NCBI GenBank assembly: GCA_002392765.1
Contig: DGHT01000013.1
Coordinates: forward strand, 1-28,117
Direction of reading: 5' to 3'
Origin: Verrucomicrobia bacterium UBA3841
GTDB lineage: Bacteria; Verrucomicrobiota; Kiritimatiellia; RFP12; UBA1067
DNA length: 28,117 nt
Below the pieces are notes generated by a model. It had not been told where the DNA came from and made no database searches. It was given only the letters and a program-made list of their open reading frames with translations. The stretch's first letter is position 1. Each line of letters starts with the position of its first letter. Shown here piece by piece: positions 16,490 to 25,100 of the stretch. The position numbers and the translations under genes were made by a program.

Positions 16490-16500
16490 CCCCCCCCCCC
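16490..16500. repeat. Eleven-base poly-C/poly-G run before the transposase
   Basis: An uninterrupted run of 11 C (plus strand) lies 16 nt upstream of the chosen transposase ATG. It is the only long homopolymer in the window. Length slippage could change expression or the reading frame of the longer start, or the count may be a sequencing artefact. Confidence 0.9.
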
Positions 16501-16513
16501 TTCCACAACTTGA

Positions 16514-16538
16514 TGAGTATGGCCCGCGGCCATACTCA
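16514..16538. repeat. Perfect 11-bp palindrome with 3-nt loop (REP-like hairpin)
   Basis: TGAGTATGGCC-CGC-GGCCATACTCA is a perfect hairpin between the response regulator stop (16545) and the transposase start. RAYT transposases act on such REP hairpins, which commonly flank their own gene. It has no T-tract in either direction, so it is a poor intrinsic terminator. No second copy is seen in the window. Confidence 0.75.
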
Positions 16539-16544
16539 CCTCAG

Positions 16545-17150
16545 CTACGCGCGCAGCAACCCCAGCTCGTAGGCGCGGCTTACGGCGCCTGCGGAATTCG
16601 TGGCATCGAGCTTGATCATTAGATTTTTCGTATGCGTTCTCACCGTCTCGAAGCCTATACCGAGGATAATCGCAATTTCCTCGCGCGTCTTGCCCATAGC
16701 CATGTAGCGAAGTATCTCCGCCTCGCGCGAGGAAAGGATCGTCTTCGGTTGCACATACCCCTCCTCGACAAACGCCGCGGGATCGGCGGCGACGCGACGA
16801 ATCGCGGCCGAGAGGACACCCCTCTTCGAGCTCTTCGGCATGTAGCCCGCCGCACCGTTGGCCTTCGCCTCGTCGACCTCGGATTTCAGCGGCATCCCCG
16901 CAAGCAGAATCACCCTGGCCAAAGGATACTGCTTTCTCATCCGCGCGAGAAGTTCCAGCCCCGTCATGCCGCCGGGCATGTGGACGTCGGTGACTACGAC
17001 GTCCGGCTGCCCCTTCTTCCCGCAGAGCGCAAGCGCCTCCTCGGCAGAGGCCACGGCCCCGTGTATCGCAAAGTCCTTTTCGCTGGCCAGGAGCACTTCA
17101 AGCCCGTCGCGTACGATTGGATGGTCGTCTACTATCAGAATGCTTATCAT
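16545..17150 (-). CDS. NarL/FixJ-family response regulator
   Basis: This 201-residue protein has a receiver domain (1-120) with acidic pair Asp8/Asp9, phospho-acceptor Asp55 in 'VVVTDVHMPGG' and Lys106 in 'GYMPKSS'. A LuxR-type HTH follows (about 137-195; 'LSSREAEILRYMAMGKTREE'). It is the DNA-binding partner of the adjacent histidine kinase. The conserved Ser/Thr after beta-4 appears as Ala84 ('RVILLAGMP'), which may alter the phosphorylation switch. The ATG at 17150 has no clear ribosome-binding site; the 39-bp gap to the kinase is an 8-bp repeat tract. It is a candidate, but unproven, binder of the 19-bp repeats found at three nearby promoters. Confidence 0.93.
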   Translation of the reverse strand: MISILIVDDHPIVRDGLEVLLASEKDFAIHGAVASAEEALALCGKKGQPDVVVTDVHMPGGMTGLELLARMRKQYPLARVILLAGMPLKSEVDEAKANGAAGYMPKSSKRGVLSAAIRRVAADPAAFVEEGYVQPKTILSSREAEILRYMAMGKTREEIAIILGIGFETVRTHTKNLMIKLDATNSAGAVSRAYELGLLRA

Positions 17151-17190
17151 AACAAGTTGAAAGGTTGAAGGGTTGAAAAGTTCGAAGGTT
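17151..17190. repeat. Five-unit degenerate octanucleotide tandem repeat
   Basis: On the minus strand the gap between the kinase stop and the regulator start reads AACCTTCG, AACTTTTC, AACCCTTC, AACCTTTC, AACTTGTT: five 8-mers starting AAC. It resembles the AAACTTC heptamer tract at 8971-9054 in composition and in filling the whole space between two cistrons. Confidence 0.75.
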
Positions 17191-18563
17191 TACACACGGT
17201 GGTTGGCCTGCGGACTGTATGGCAGCCTTACGACGACGATTGTCCCCGCGCCAATCTCGCTTGTGACCTTCATTGTGCCGCCGTGGCGCTCCGCGCGCTC
17301 GCGCATGCTGCGCAGCCCGAGATGCCCCGCTCCTTCCACCATCGCCGGGTCGAACCCACAGCCGTTGTCGCGCACTAATATGACAAGCCCATCGCGCCTG
17401 AAGTAAAACACGACCTTGACGTCCGTCGCCCCGCCGTGTCTGAGCGCGTTGCCGACAGCCTCCTGGAGGCCCATCAGTATCTCGCCCGTGAGAGCGCGCG
17501 AAACGTGCCGCTCCACGCCGCGGAACACAAAGCGCACCACGCCCTGCCAATGGGCAAGGCGACCTGCCGCGTATTTCACGAGTCCGGAGAGGTTCTGCGG
17601 CCCCTCGCTCTCTTCCGTCATCGACCAGAGCGCGGCCCTTAAACCGGTCTGAGTGTGATAGAGCGAATCGCTAACCTTCTCAAGCTGCGCCTTGGCGTCC
17701 GCCGCGCCTTCCGGCAGCAGATTCATCGCCGCTTCAAGCCGGAACATCGAACCGGCAAGAAGTTGCTGGAAGCCGTCGTGCAGATCGCGCGAGAGTCTGA
17801 GCCGCTCGCGCTGGACCGCCTCAGCTTTCGCGGCTTCGCGCGACTTCACCCAGAAAACGAGCACGGCGGCGGCGAAAAGGATCGCGCCGATGAGCATCCA
17901 GAATCTCGCGGGAGTCCAGAAAGGCGCGGAAGATACGACAACGAGGTCCGCGTCTTTCGCGGCGAGTATGGACGGAGTGTCGATGCCGATCCATTCGCGC
18001 GTATCCGGATCCTGGACGCTGCCGTAGACATACACGCCGGTGACGCGCACCCGCGCGCCTATCTTGAGGTTTTCCGGCGTCCGCCGCTCGTACTTGTACG
18101 GCACTACGGCCTGCACATATCCGGCATCGTCGCCCAAAGCCAGCTGCATGAACGTCTGGCGGCGGTTTACGTCGCGCAGCACGCCTTGCGCGGTGACGAT
18201 GCGCCCGTAGCGGTTTACGGCGTTGGTGTCGGCGATCGGATCGACAAGAAGTTCGTCGACATCGACCGGCTCGGGTGCGGGAAGCCGCGACTTGTCGTGC
18301 CCCAGCAGTCGCACGACATCCGCCTTGAAGCGCGGAGTCACGATGCCCTTGATGTGGTGGCCTCCCGCTGACACGATGTCGCCTATCGACACGAGCGGGT
18401 CGTTTACGTCCCTCTGCACGCGCCATACGGCGCCTGAAGCGGTCTCGATAAAGAAATAGTGGTCAGGCGGACGGTAGAACGTGACGACGCCTTCGACATC
18501 CGCTCCGGAAGCGGATGCCGCGACGACGGCAAAAAACGGTGCGAGCAGTGCGGTTTTCCACAT
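17190..18563 (-). CDS. Membrane sensor histidine kinase (HisKA_3/NarX type) with OB-fold-like periplasmic region
   Basis: The 457-residue protein has a signal sequence (1-20), a periplasmic region (21-215) with two OB-fold-like beta segments ('VEGVVTFYRPPDHYFFIET'; 'GRIVTAQGVLRDVNRRQTF'), one membrane helix (about 220-239), a HisKA_3 domain with phospho-acceptor His262 in 'LSRDLHDGFQQLLAG', and a HATPase domain: N-box 'EAVGNALRHGG' (368-378), G1 'DNGCGFDP' (399-406), G2 'GHLGLRSMRER'. It phosphorylates the NarL-type regulator encoded next. Kinases of this family usually sense extracellular cues; the signal is unknown. A strong promoter lies so close to the ATG that the mRNA should be nearly leaderless. 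It lies downstream of the GH43-esterase gene, whose stop codon sits inside its promoter. Confidence 0.93.
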   Translation of the reverse strand: MWKTALLAPFFAVVAASASGADVEGVVTFYRPPDHYFFIETASGAVWRVQRDVNDPLVSIGDIVSAGGHHIKGIVTPRFKADVVRLLGHDKSRLPAPEPVDVDELLVDPIADTNAVNRYGRIVTAQGVLRDVNRRQTFMQLALGDDAGYVQAVVPYKYERRTPENLKIGARVRVTGVYVYGSVQDPDTREWIGIDTPSILAAKDADLVVVSSAPFWTPARFWMLIGAILFAAAVLVFWVKSREAAKAEAVQRERLRLSRDLHDGFQQLLAGSMFRLEAAMNLLPEGAADAKAQLEKVSDSLYHTQTGLRAALWSMTEESEGPQNLSGLVKYAAGRLAHWQGVVRFVFRGVERHVSRALTGEILMGLQEAVGNALRHGGATDVKVVFYFRRDGLVILVRDNGCGFDPAMVEGAGHLGLRSMRERAERHGGTMKVTSEIGAGTIVVVRLPYSPQANHRV

Positions 18564-18570
18564 GCCCCCT

Positions 18571-18599
18571 ATTCTACCAAATCAGCGCGCAACTGTCAA
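18571..18599 (-). promoter_or_regulatory. Strong sigma-70-type promoter of the two-component system
   Basis: A perfect TTGACA (18599-18594), a 17-nt spacer and TAGAAT (18576-18571) preceded by TGG. Only 7 nt separate the -10 from the ATG at 18563, so transcription should begin at or next to the start codon. The promoter overlaps the last codons of the GH43-esterase gene. Confidence 0.8.
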
Positions 18600-21119
18600 A
18601 CCGACCCAAACCGGCGCGGCCGTCTTGACCTTGCCGCCGTCAGCGCCCCACTGGTAAGCGCAGATTGTTATGTCGCAGCTATTCGCGCCCGCAGGCCAGT
18701 CGCGCAGACGAAGGACTCCGTCGTCGCCCGCGACCGCCGGCCCCTCTCGGACGAAGTACCTCACCGGCAGGCCGCTCGTCGATTTGGCGTCCAGCTTCAA
18801 GGGGAAATCCGCAACTCTGGCGCTCTCCGGCGCCTTCCACACTATGGCGTTCTCCGCGCCGTGCGTGTTCACCGGAAAGCGCAGTATCGCCTGCTGCACG
18901 CTGCGCCGCCAGTGCGCGTCGCCCGGATAAACAGCAGCGAGGACAACCTCGCGCGCGCGGTATCCGTCGAAGCCGTGCCGGTTGAAGCGGATGTCGAAAG
19001 CATCCAGTCCCGTCTTCACCGCCGGACCTTGCACAACCTTGACGTCGATCGCCTCGCGCGGCATTTCCGGAACATCGTTCGGCTCTCCCGCCTTCTTGCC
19101 TGTCCATCGCTCGGGGCGTCCCGGAGGGACCTCGCCGTCGAAGCAGGCGGCCGCCCTGAACCCTTCGCCGCAAGGCTGAAACGGCACCGTGATCTGAAGG
19201 TGGCTCTTCGGATCCTGCTTCACCGTCCCGCCGTCGCGCCCTTTGAAGCCGAGCACCGTGAACTTTCCGCCGAAGCGCGGAATCGAAGGGACTGTTCCGC
19301 CGGCGATGAAGCGCGCGATCGCAAGCGGCAGCGCATCGGTCATATCGAAATGTCCGCTTTCCCAGTCCGCCACAGGATAGAGCTTCACATCCGGATGCGA
19401 CTTGAGAAAGCCCTTGTCCTTCTCCATGCGCTCCGAAAACCATTCGTAGTCGCCGCCGACGAGCAGCATCGGCACTCCCTCGGTCTTCTTCCAGAACGCA
19501 TCGTCGAACTGCGGCTTGAAGTGCGGCCAGCTTCCCTTGAGCGAGACGGCGCATTTCACGCGCTGCGGCATCGCGGCAGTGCAGAGATACGGCCAGTCGG
19601 CCCAGGCGGAGTGTCCGAGCGGCACGATCTTCGCGTCTTTCGCGAGCTCATCATGTCCGCTCGCCTTCGCGAGCTTTGCGAGAAGCGCGTCGAGCGCGGG
19701 GACCTCCGCTTCCGTGAACTTCTCGTTGAAGCCCAAGAGGCCGGGCGTGATGAAGACAATACCAATATCTGCGGCGGCGAGCGTGCGGCGGAAGTCGGCG
19801 TCTGAAAAGAGCGGCTCCTCGAGCATGTTGTCGTTGCCGACGACTACAGCGCTCACGCGCTTCGTCTCCGGCGGAATCCAGAGATACGCGCGCGCGGGCT
19901 TCTTCGTCTCCTTGTGGACGAATCCATCGACTTCCACGCCCCACTGATATACGCCCCATATCGAATTGGGCCCGCCGCGCAGCGTGAGATCGCCGCAGTC
20001 GTCCGCAATCCATTCGTCGCGCCACGGAATCTCAGGAAGACCGTCGCCGTGCCATGTTATCGGAAGCCACACATAGCGCCCGTCGATCGCGTCATCCGGA
20101 CGCCAGATGTCAAAGCACGCAACGTCGCGCCCTGTCTTTTCGTCATGGAAGATAAATGTGGACTGTCCGCCCCACGTCTTGTCCGCTCCGAGCATGTTCG
20201 CTCCGTTGACGCCTGTGCAGGGATTGCCCATCCACTCCCAAGGACCCGCGAGCGACTTCGCGCGGTACATGCGCGCGGCGTTCGGCTTCCATCCCGTGCA
20301 GCTCGAGCCGAGAAGCCAGTACCATCCGCCGTGCTTCACGACCGCAGGTGCCTCGGTCCAGTCCTTCTCCGCGCCGCGGTACCAGCGTCCGGTGTAGTCC
20401 AGGCAATCGCCGGTCAGTTCGGCGAAATGGAGCGTGGAGTTGGACTCAGATGCGAAAATATGCCAGACCGACCCGTCGTCGTCCGCGAAGAGCGTCATGT
20501 CACGGCACATCTGCCCCTGCCCGACGCGTCCGGAATAGAGATTGGATTCCCGGCCTTTGCCGCTCGGTCCGTTGGATACGGGTCCGACCGCCTTCGACGC
20601 GGCGACCGCGGTATCCGAACGTTCGGCGTCCGTCGCGCCGACCGGCCATTGTCCGGCGTTTGGCCACGCGGACTTCACGAACGCGAACGGGCCGGCGGGC
20701 TGTTCGGCGACGGCGAAGCCGACGCGCGCGTCGTTGTATCCGCGGCCCTTCCGCTCCAGATGGAAAAGCATGACGTACTTTCCCGTCGCCGGAGCCTTCA
20801 CAACCTTAGGACGCTCGAGGATGCAGCCATTTTCGATGTCGTGCCCTTCCGCGTCCGACACCTTCAGTGCAATCCCCTCGTTCTTCCACGTCACGAGATC
20901 CTTCGACGAATAGCACCCGACGCCAACCTGCGCGCGGTTGCCGGCCTTTCCCTCGACTTTGTGCTCGCCGTACCAGTACCAGACGTCTCCGTCCTTCAGA
21001 AGCCCGCCGCCGTGCGCATTGATGTGCACGCCGTCTGTGTCTTTCCAGACTCCGCCGTTCGGCAGCGCGACAGCGGACGCTGCTGCGAGCGCGGCGACAA
21101 TTGCAATCTCTGTTTTCAT
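18582..21119 (-). CDS. Secreted GH43 (subfamily 24/34-like) fused to an alpha/beta-hydrolase esterase
   Basis: This 845-residue protein has a signal peptide (1-19), a five-bladed GH43 domain (about 30-365), an alpha/beta-hydrolase domain (about 405-605) and an unrecognised beta-rich C-terminus (610-845). GH43 features are 'INAHGGGLLKDGDVWYWYGE' at the start, Asp207 in 'CRDMTLFADDDG' and the acid Glu256 in 'WTEAPAVVKH'. The usual catalytic-base Asp is replaced by 'NAHGGG', as in exo-beta-1,3-galactanase-type subfamilies. The hydrolase domain shows nucleophile Ser504 in 'PLGHSAWADW', Asp557 in 'GGDYEW' and His590 in 'ESGHFDM', suggesting removal of acyl groups from the same glycan. The nucleophile elbow is G-H-S-A-W rather than GxSxG. 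The ATG at 21119 lies 7 nt after the -10; the open frame to 21305 is rejected because it would span the promoter. Confidence 0.87.
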   Translation of the reverse strand: MKTEIAIVAALAAASAVALPNGGVWKDTDGVHINAHGGGLLKDGDVWYWYGEHKVEGKAGNRAQVGVGCYSSKDLVTWKNEGIALKVSDAEGHDIENGCILERPKVVKAPATGKYVMLFHLERKGRGYNDARVGFAVAEQPAGPFAFVKSAWPNAGQWPVGATDAERSDTAVAASKAVGPVSNGPSGKGRESNLYSGRVGQGQMCRDMTLFADDDGSVWHIFASESNSTLHFAELTGDCLDYTGRWYRGAEKDWTEAPAVVKHGGWYWLLGSSCTGWKPNAARMYRAKSLAGPWEWMGNPCTGVNGANMLGADKTWGGQSTFIFHDEKTGRDVACFDIWRPDDAIDGRYVWLPITWHGDGLPEIPWRDEWIADDCGDLTLRGGPNSIWGVYQWGVEVDGFVHKETKKPARAYLWIPPETKRVSAVVVGNDNMLEEPLFSDADFRRTLAAADIGIVFITPGLLGFNEKFTEAEVPALDALLAKLAKASGHDELAKDAKIVPLGHSAWADWPYLCTAAMPQRVKCAVSLKGSWPHFKPQFDDAFWKKTEGVPMLLVGGDYEWFSERMEKDKGFLKSHPDVKLYPVADWESGHFDMTDALPLAIARFIAGGTVPSIPRFGGKFTVLGFKGRDGGTVKQDPKSHLQITVPFQPCGEGFRAAACFDGEVPPGRPERWTGKKAGEPNDVPEMPREAIDVKVVQGPAVKTGLDAFDIRFNRHGFDGYRAREVVLAAVYPGDAHWRRSVQQAILRFPVNTHGAENAIVWKAPESARVADFPLKLDAKSTSGLPVRYFVREGPAVAGDDGVLRLRDWPAGANSCDITICAYQWGADGGKVKTAAPVWVGLTVAR

Positions 21120-21126
21120 GCCATAG

Positions 21127-21173
21127 ATTATATCACATCGCGACGCGGCGCTCCATTCCCCCTCTTGTGGGAT
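21127..21173 (-). promoter_or_regulatory. GH43-esterase promoter with shared 19-bp inverted repeat (site C)
   Basis: The minus-strand -10 TATAAT (21132-21127) is preceded by TGA. The inverted repeat ATTCC-N9-GGGAT (21155-21173, plus strand) ends 22 nt upstream of the -10; no good -35 is seen. Its sequence is nearly the same as site B (10981-10999) in reverse orientation. Only 7 nt separate -10 and ATG. Confidence 0.68.
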
Positions 21174-21191
21174 GTCCCGCGCGTACTTCGA

Positions 21192-21222
21192 AAGAGCCGG
21201 AAACACCGCCGACGGGGCTCTT
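21192..21222 (-). terminator. Hairpin after the chaperone-like genes
   Basis: On the minus strand AAGAGCC (21222-21216) pairs perfectly with GGCTCTT (21198-21192), enclosing an inner CCG/CGG stem. Only a short T-run follows. It lies 34 nt past the last gene of the effector/chaperone operon and before the GH43 promoter, where a terminator is expected. Confidence 0.5.
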
Positions 21223-21255
21223 GCCTGGAATATCGCCGTTTGAAAATCCGGCGGC

Positions 21256-21714
21256 CTACACCGTCGGCGGCCAGAGCACCGATCCGTCCAGCTGCCTGTC
21301 GCCATCCTCTATGTCTTCGCCGCCGGCGGCGATCAGCCTGCACCATTTTCGGGCCGTCTCTACGAACGGCAGCACCAACTTCGCGCCGTCCCCGCGCTGG
21401 AGCGCCACAATGCCGACATACCTCTCCAGCTTCGCGCGGCCGTCCTCCACGGAAAGCGTCGCCCCGCCGGTGGCTTCGAACATGTGGTTGGCCTCCAGCA
21501 TCCGGAGCATGAGCTTTTCGGCGTTCTTCTCCGGCATATCGCCGAGGTCGGCGCACAGCATCGCGGACATGCCGTCTTCCATCGCGGAAATCGAGACATC
21601 GATACGTTCTCCGCCGTCCGAAGACATCGCGACGAACCCGGCCGTTCCGTCTTCAGCGACAAGATCCATGCCGATATCTCTTCCCAGCACGGCTATCGCA
21701 TCTTCAAATGCCAT
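21256..21714 (-). CDS. CesT-like type III secretion chaperone (second copy)
   Basis: This 152-residue acidic protein has the size and motif order of CesT/SycE-type type III secretion chaperones: an N-terminal helix ('FEDAIAVLGRDIGMDL'), central beta-strands, then 'LMLRMLEANHMFEATGG' (about 68-84), where Leu-x-AN starts helix 2 and the Gly pair precedes 'ATLSVEDGRAKLERYVG', and a last helix ending 'ETARKWCRLI'. Such proteins form dimers that bind the N-terminal part of an effector before secretion. It is clearly paralogous to the gene just upstream, with the same LxAN-FxxTxG(S/A)TLSV core. The start at 21714 lies 4 nt after that gene's stop. No secretion apparatus gene is in the window, so the role is inferred from fold-level resemblance and context. 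Confidence 0.7.
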   Translation of the reverse strand: MAFEDAIAVLGRDIGMDLVAEDGTAGFVAMSSDGGERIDVSISAMEDGMSAMLCADLGDMPEKNAEKLMLRMLEANHMFEATGGATLSVEDGRAKLERYVGIVALQRGDGAKLVLPFVETARKWCRLIAAGGEDIEDGDRQLDGSVLWPPTV

Positions 21715-21718
21715 GCGG

Positions 21719-22174
21719 CTACACCCTCATGAAATTGTCCAGACCAAGCGCCTCGGACGCTTCCGCGGAATCGCCTGAAAGTCGCGCGCCCTCTATGCGG
21801 GCACGGACGTCTACAAGAGCCGTTGCGAAGTCTTCGATGATAGCCACGAACCTGTCCGGGTCGAGGCCTTCCAGAAACGCATAGCGCGCAAGCTCGAACC
21901 GCTTCGTCTCGGGATCGACGGACAAAGTCGAACCCTTCGTGTCGCGAAAGCCCCGGTTCGCCTTGAGCGCCTCCAGAAGCGCCGCGCTGGCATCCGGCGG
22001 CACGTCCGCAACTGCCGCGTTCAGCAGGACGAGACCGCGCGGATCGTCCTTGCAGTCCATTATCACTATCTCACCGATGTCGGACGCAAGCACGCAAATG
22101 CCGTCGGCATCGGGGGTGAATCCCTCGATGCCGATCATGGCTCCAGTTTCCTCTACCAGTTCTTCGTATGTCAT
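21719..22174 (-). CDS. CesT-like type III secretion chaperone (first copy)
   Basis: This 151-residue acidic protein carries the same pattern as its neighbour: N-terminal helix ('TYEELVEETGAMIGI'), strands 'GICVLASDIGEIVIMDC', 'ALLEALKANRGFRDTKGSTL' split by the conserved Ala-Asn, 'SVDPETKRFELARYAFLEGL', and a long last helix 'FVAIIEDFATALVDVRARI'. This matches the CesT fold (alpha-beta-beta-beta-alpha-beta-beta-alpha) of class I chaperones. The start at 22174 has a strong AAGGAG site, only 20 nt after the stop of the 1568-residue gene, so the two are translated from one mRNA. Chaperone genes next to their effector are the rule in type III systems. Confidence 0.72.
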   Translation of the reverse strand: MTYEELVEETGAMIGIEGFTPDADGICVLASDIGEIVIMDCKDDPRGLVLLNAAVADVPPDASAALLEALKANRGFRDTKGSTLSVDPETKRFELARYAFLEGLDPDRFVAIIEDFATALVDVRARIEGARLSGDSAEASEALGLDNFMRV

Positions 22175-22194
22175 ACTTTCTTCTCCTTGTCCTT

Positions 22195-25100
22195 TTAATT
22201 CTTCTTAATGCCTGCCATTACTTCCTTTTCGACGGCGCGGAAGAATGGCGCGTAAGGGTCCTTGCTCTTCGGGTCGGACAGGGACGCGACGAAACTCTCC
22301 GCGACCGCGCGGAACGTAGTCTCGAGCTTGTCCGCGCCGGGGAAGCGGAAGTGGACCTCGTTCGGATCCGTGTTCTTCATCGCCTCCGACTTCATTTTCA
22401 GCTTCTGCTCTTCGATGCTTTCCCTTATGAGCCCCTTGAGGTGCGCGAACAGCATGGAGACCGAGATCTCGTGCTTCTTCTCCAGTTTACCAGGCACTCT
22501 GCCTTCCTCGGTGATATCGACGCCTCTGAAGTGCTCCTGCAGGGCGTCGAAGAGGTACTGATCGATGGCCTTGTCGCCGGAAACGACGTCGAGATCTATG
22601 TTCACCATCATTTCGACGCGGGAAAGCGCGCACTGGTGGTACTGGTCGAGGATTTTGCCCGAGTCGGACACCTGGCGGTTGAACTCCTCGACGATGAGGT
22701 CGTTCCAGCGGTGCATGTCCTCGAGGGACACCACCTTGTCCTCGAATGCCAGCTCGGCGCGCCTCGTGGCCTCCGCAAGGTGGACCTGCAGGCCGATGAG
22801 GTTCAGGTGCACGACCTGCCTGAGTTCGTCGGCGCTTTCATGCGGGAACTCGTAGGCGGCGGCGTACTTCTTTTCGGACATGATCGCTTTCAGGCGCGCC
22901 TGGACGAGATCGTTGGACATCAAGCCGAATATCGCCTCTCGCCCGAGTTTGTTGAGGTACGTCGTGAACTCCTGGATGTAGTCCGCCGAAAGCACCGACC
23001 CGGTGATTTCACCCTTCTCGGCGATCTTCTGCTGGAGGTCGGCGATGTGTTTGCGGAAGTGCGCAACGGCGGCCTCCTTCAGCGTCCCGTTGAAATCGAC
23101 GCCGGAGACCTGGATGTCGGGCAGGTTGTACATTTCGAGCCACGCCTCGAATATCTTGACTGCGGGCGCGACATGCTTGTCGTTGAACCTGGACTCCTTC
23201 ACGCTGACCCGGTATCCGAACGCAGTGTCGCGGAGGAAGTCATTGAACTTTTTGATGCTTTCGTCGGCCTCCTTCACCGCCGCGCTTGTGGTGTCCGTGT
23301 CGTACACGACCTTCGTCATGGCGGCTTGCCGCGCGGCGGAGAGGATATTCTTCCCTTCATCGGTCGCGAACATGGAGGCAACGGCATCCTTGAGAGACTT
23401 GGCCGTGTCGCCATGGTATTTCAGGCTGCTGAAGCCGATGGCGCGAAGCGCGGAGGTGAGCCCATCGTCGGTCGCGGGGTTCATTGCGTTTAGACTTCTG
23501 ACGATTTCGGAGACGTACAGGAACGCCTGGTTTTCCGCGATTATAACAGCGTTCTTGTTTTTTACGTAGGAGTCTGGATTCTCCTGTATCTTCGCATCCA
23601 TCTTCTGGCGGAGAACCGGCATGAGCTTCTCGTTGAAGTAGCGGATGTCGTCGTCGTCAGCACCTGCTTCCCTGAGCCTGGCCTCCATTTCCTTCGCCTT
23701 GTTGTTGAAGGCCGGCATGTACGTCTCGTAGGCTTCGGTGATTTTCTTGCTGTACTCCATGAACTCGGAAAACTTCATGTCGACCTTGTCGTTCACCATC
23801 TTCTTGAGCATGCCGTCGAACGCGAGTGCAAAGCCCTTGATCTTGGGCGGCTCCTTCTGGCGGCTGATGTCGTCGAGTATCTGGTTCATCTTGTCGGTCG
23901 CCACTTCGCTGCCGCTCCTCGTGTCGGTGCGCAACGCGTCGTCGTACTTCTCGATGATCGGCTTGGCGTCTTTTACGAAGGCCTCGCGGAACTTCCCGTG
24001 GCTTTCGACGTGCTTGTCGACGATGTTCTGGATCATCGCGTTGACGCGCTTGAGGAACTCCGCCTTGCCGCCCGTCGCATACGAGAGGGCGTACTTCTCC
24101 GCGAACGCGAGAGCCTCCTTCACGGCGGCGCCGATGATGTTCGAGAGTTCGTTCTTCTGCAGCGAGGCGGCGTACTTCTGCACCTTCGAGCCATCCCCGA
24201 GGACGCGGGCCGTCTGGTCGGCGGCAAGATCCGCCGCGAGGGTGCTCTTGCCGTCGGGTCCGGTGGGGGCATGTATCCAGCTCTTGACCGCATCCGTGCG
24301 CTCGTCGGCGACGCTTTCGTAGATGCGCGCGATGTTCTTCTCCGTGTACAGCTCATCCTTCCCCGCCATGTCGAAGAACGACATGGCGATGTTGTCTGCG
24401 TCCACGTTCTTCTTCGTGTACGTCTCGGGATGCGTGATGAACCGCCGCTTGATCTCGTCGGTGGCTCCCTTGAGCGAGAGGATTACGCCGTCCGCGATGC
24501 TCTTGCGCATCGCATTGAGCTCGTCCTTGCCGAGCGCGTTCTTGTAGTCGTCCTCCACGTTCCTTGTATGAAGGAGGGTGTCGACGCCCGGCTCGATGTA
24601 CTTGCGCATGGCGACGTCCAGCTTCGTGCAGAGCTTGTTGACGGTGTTGACAAGGTCCTTCGCGGCTGAGACGAACGAGCTCTGCACGCTGTCGTTGAGC
24701 TTTTCGCCGATCTTGTTGTGCCCGAGATTCGTGTCCTCCATCTTTTTCTCGAGCACCTTGTAGTAGAGCTTGTTTAGCGCGATGTTGAGGTCCGCGTCGT
24801 CAAGGTCCTTCGTTAGCGTGACGCCGGCCTGCGCCAAGGCCTGGCGGCAGGCGTCGACATGCGACTTGACGTCGAGGAGCATTCTCCTCTCCGCCCCGCC
24901 ATACGCGTTCGCGAGCACGATTGTGCTGATGCGCTGGCGCATCTCGCCGGTGACTGCGTCCCTTTCCTCTCCGAAGAGTTCCTCGAGCCGCTTCGCGCCC
25001 GCCGCGATCGTGTCGGCGTCCGTATCCTTCGCGGGGAGCGGAGCCTCCGCATAGAAGCGCTCCACCGCGCGCTTCAGCGCGCCTTCGACCCTGGACTTGT

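Noticed and set aside
15472..16539. Insertion sequence with terminal inverted repeats and target duplication
   Set aside because: RAYT-type enzymes do not make such ends and I found no matching terminal repeats; the gene looks like a single-copy resident.
18459..21512. Long plus-strand frames (448 and 532 residues) opposite the kinase and GH43-esterase genes
   Set aside because: Shadows of well-supported minus-strand genes with clear catalytic motifs.
22168..23493. Plus-strand frame (441 residues) opposite the giant gene, and a similar one at 25765-26898
   Set aside because: Repetitive Val/Leu/His/Arg composition typical of antisense frames in high-GC coding DNA; no ribosome-binding site or recognisable domain. 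I also considered whether the minus frame was the shadow, but its start, operon spacing and natural amino-acid composition favour it.
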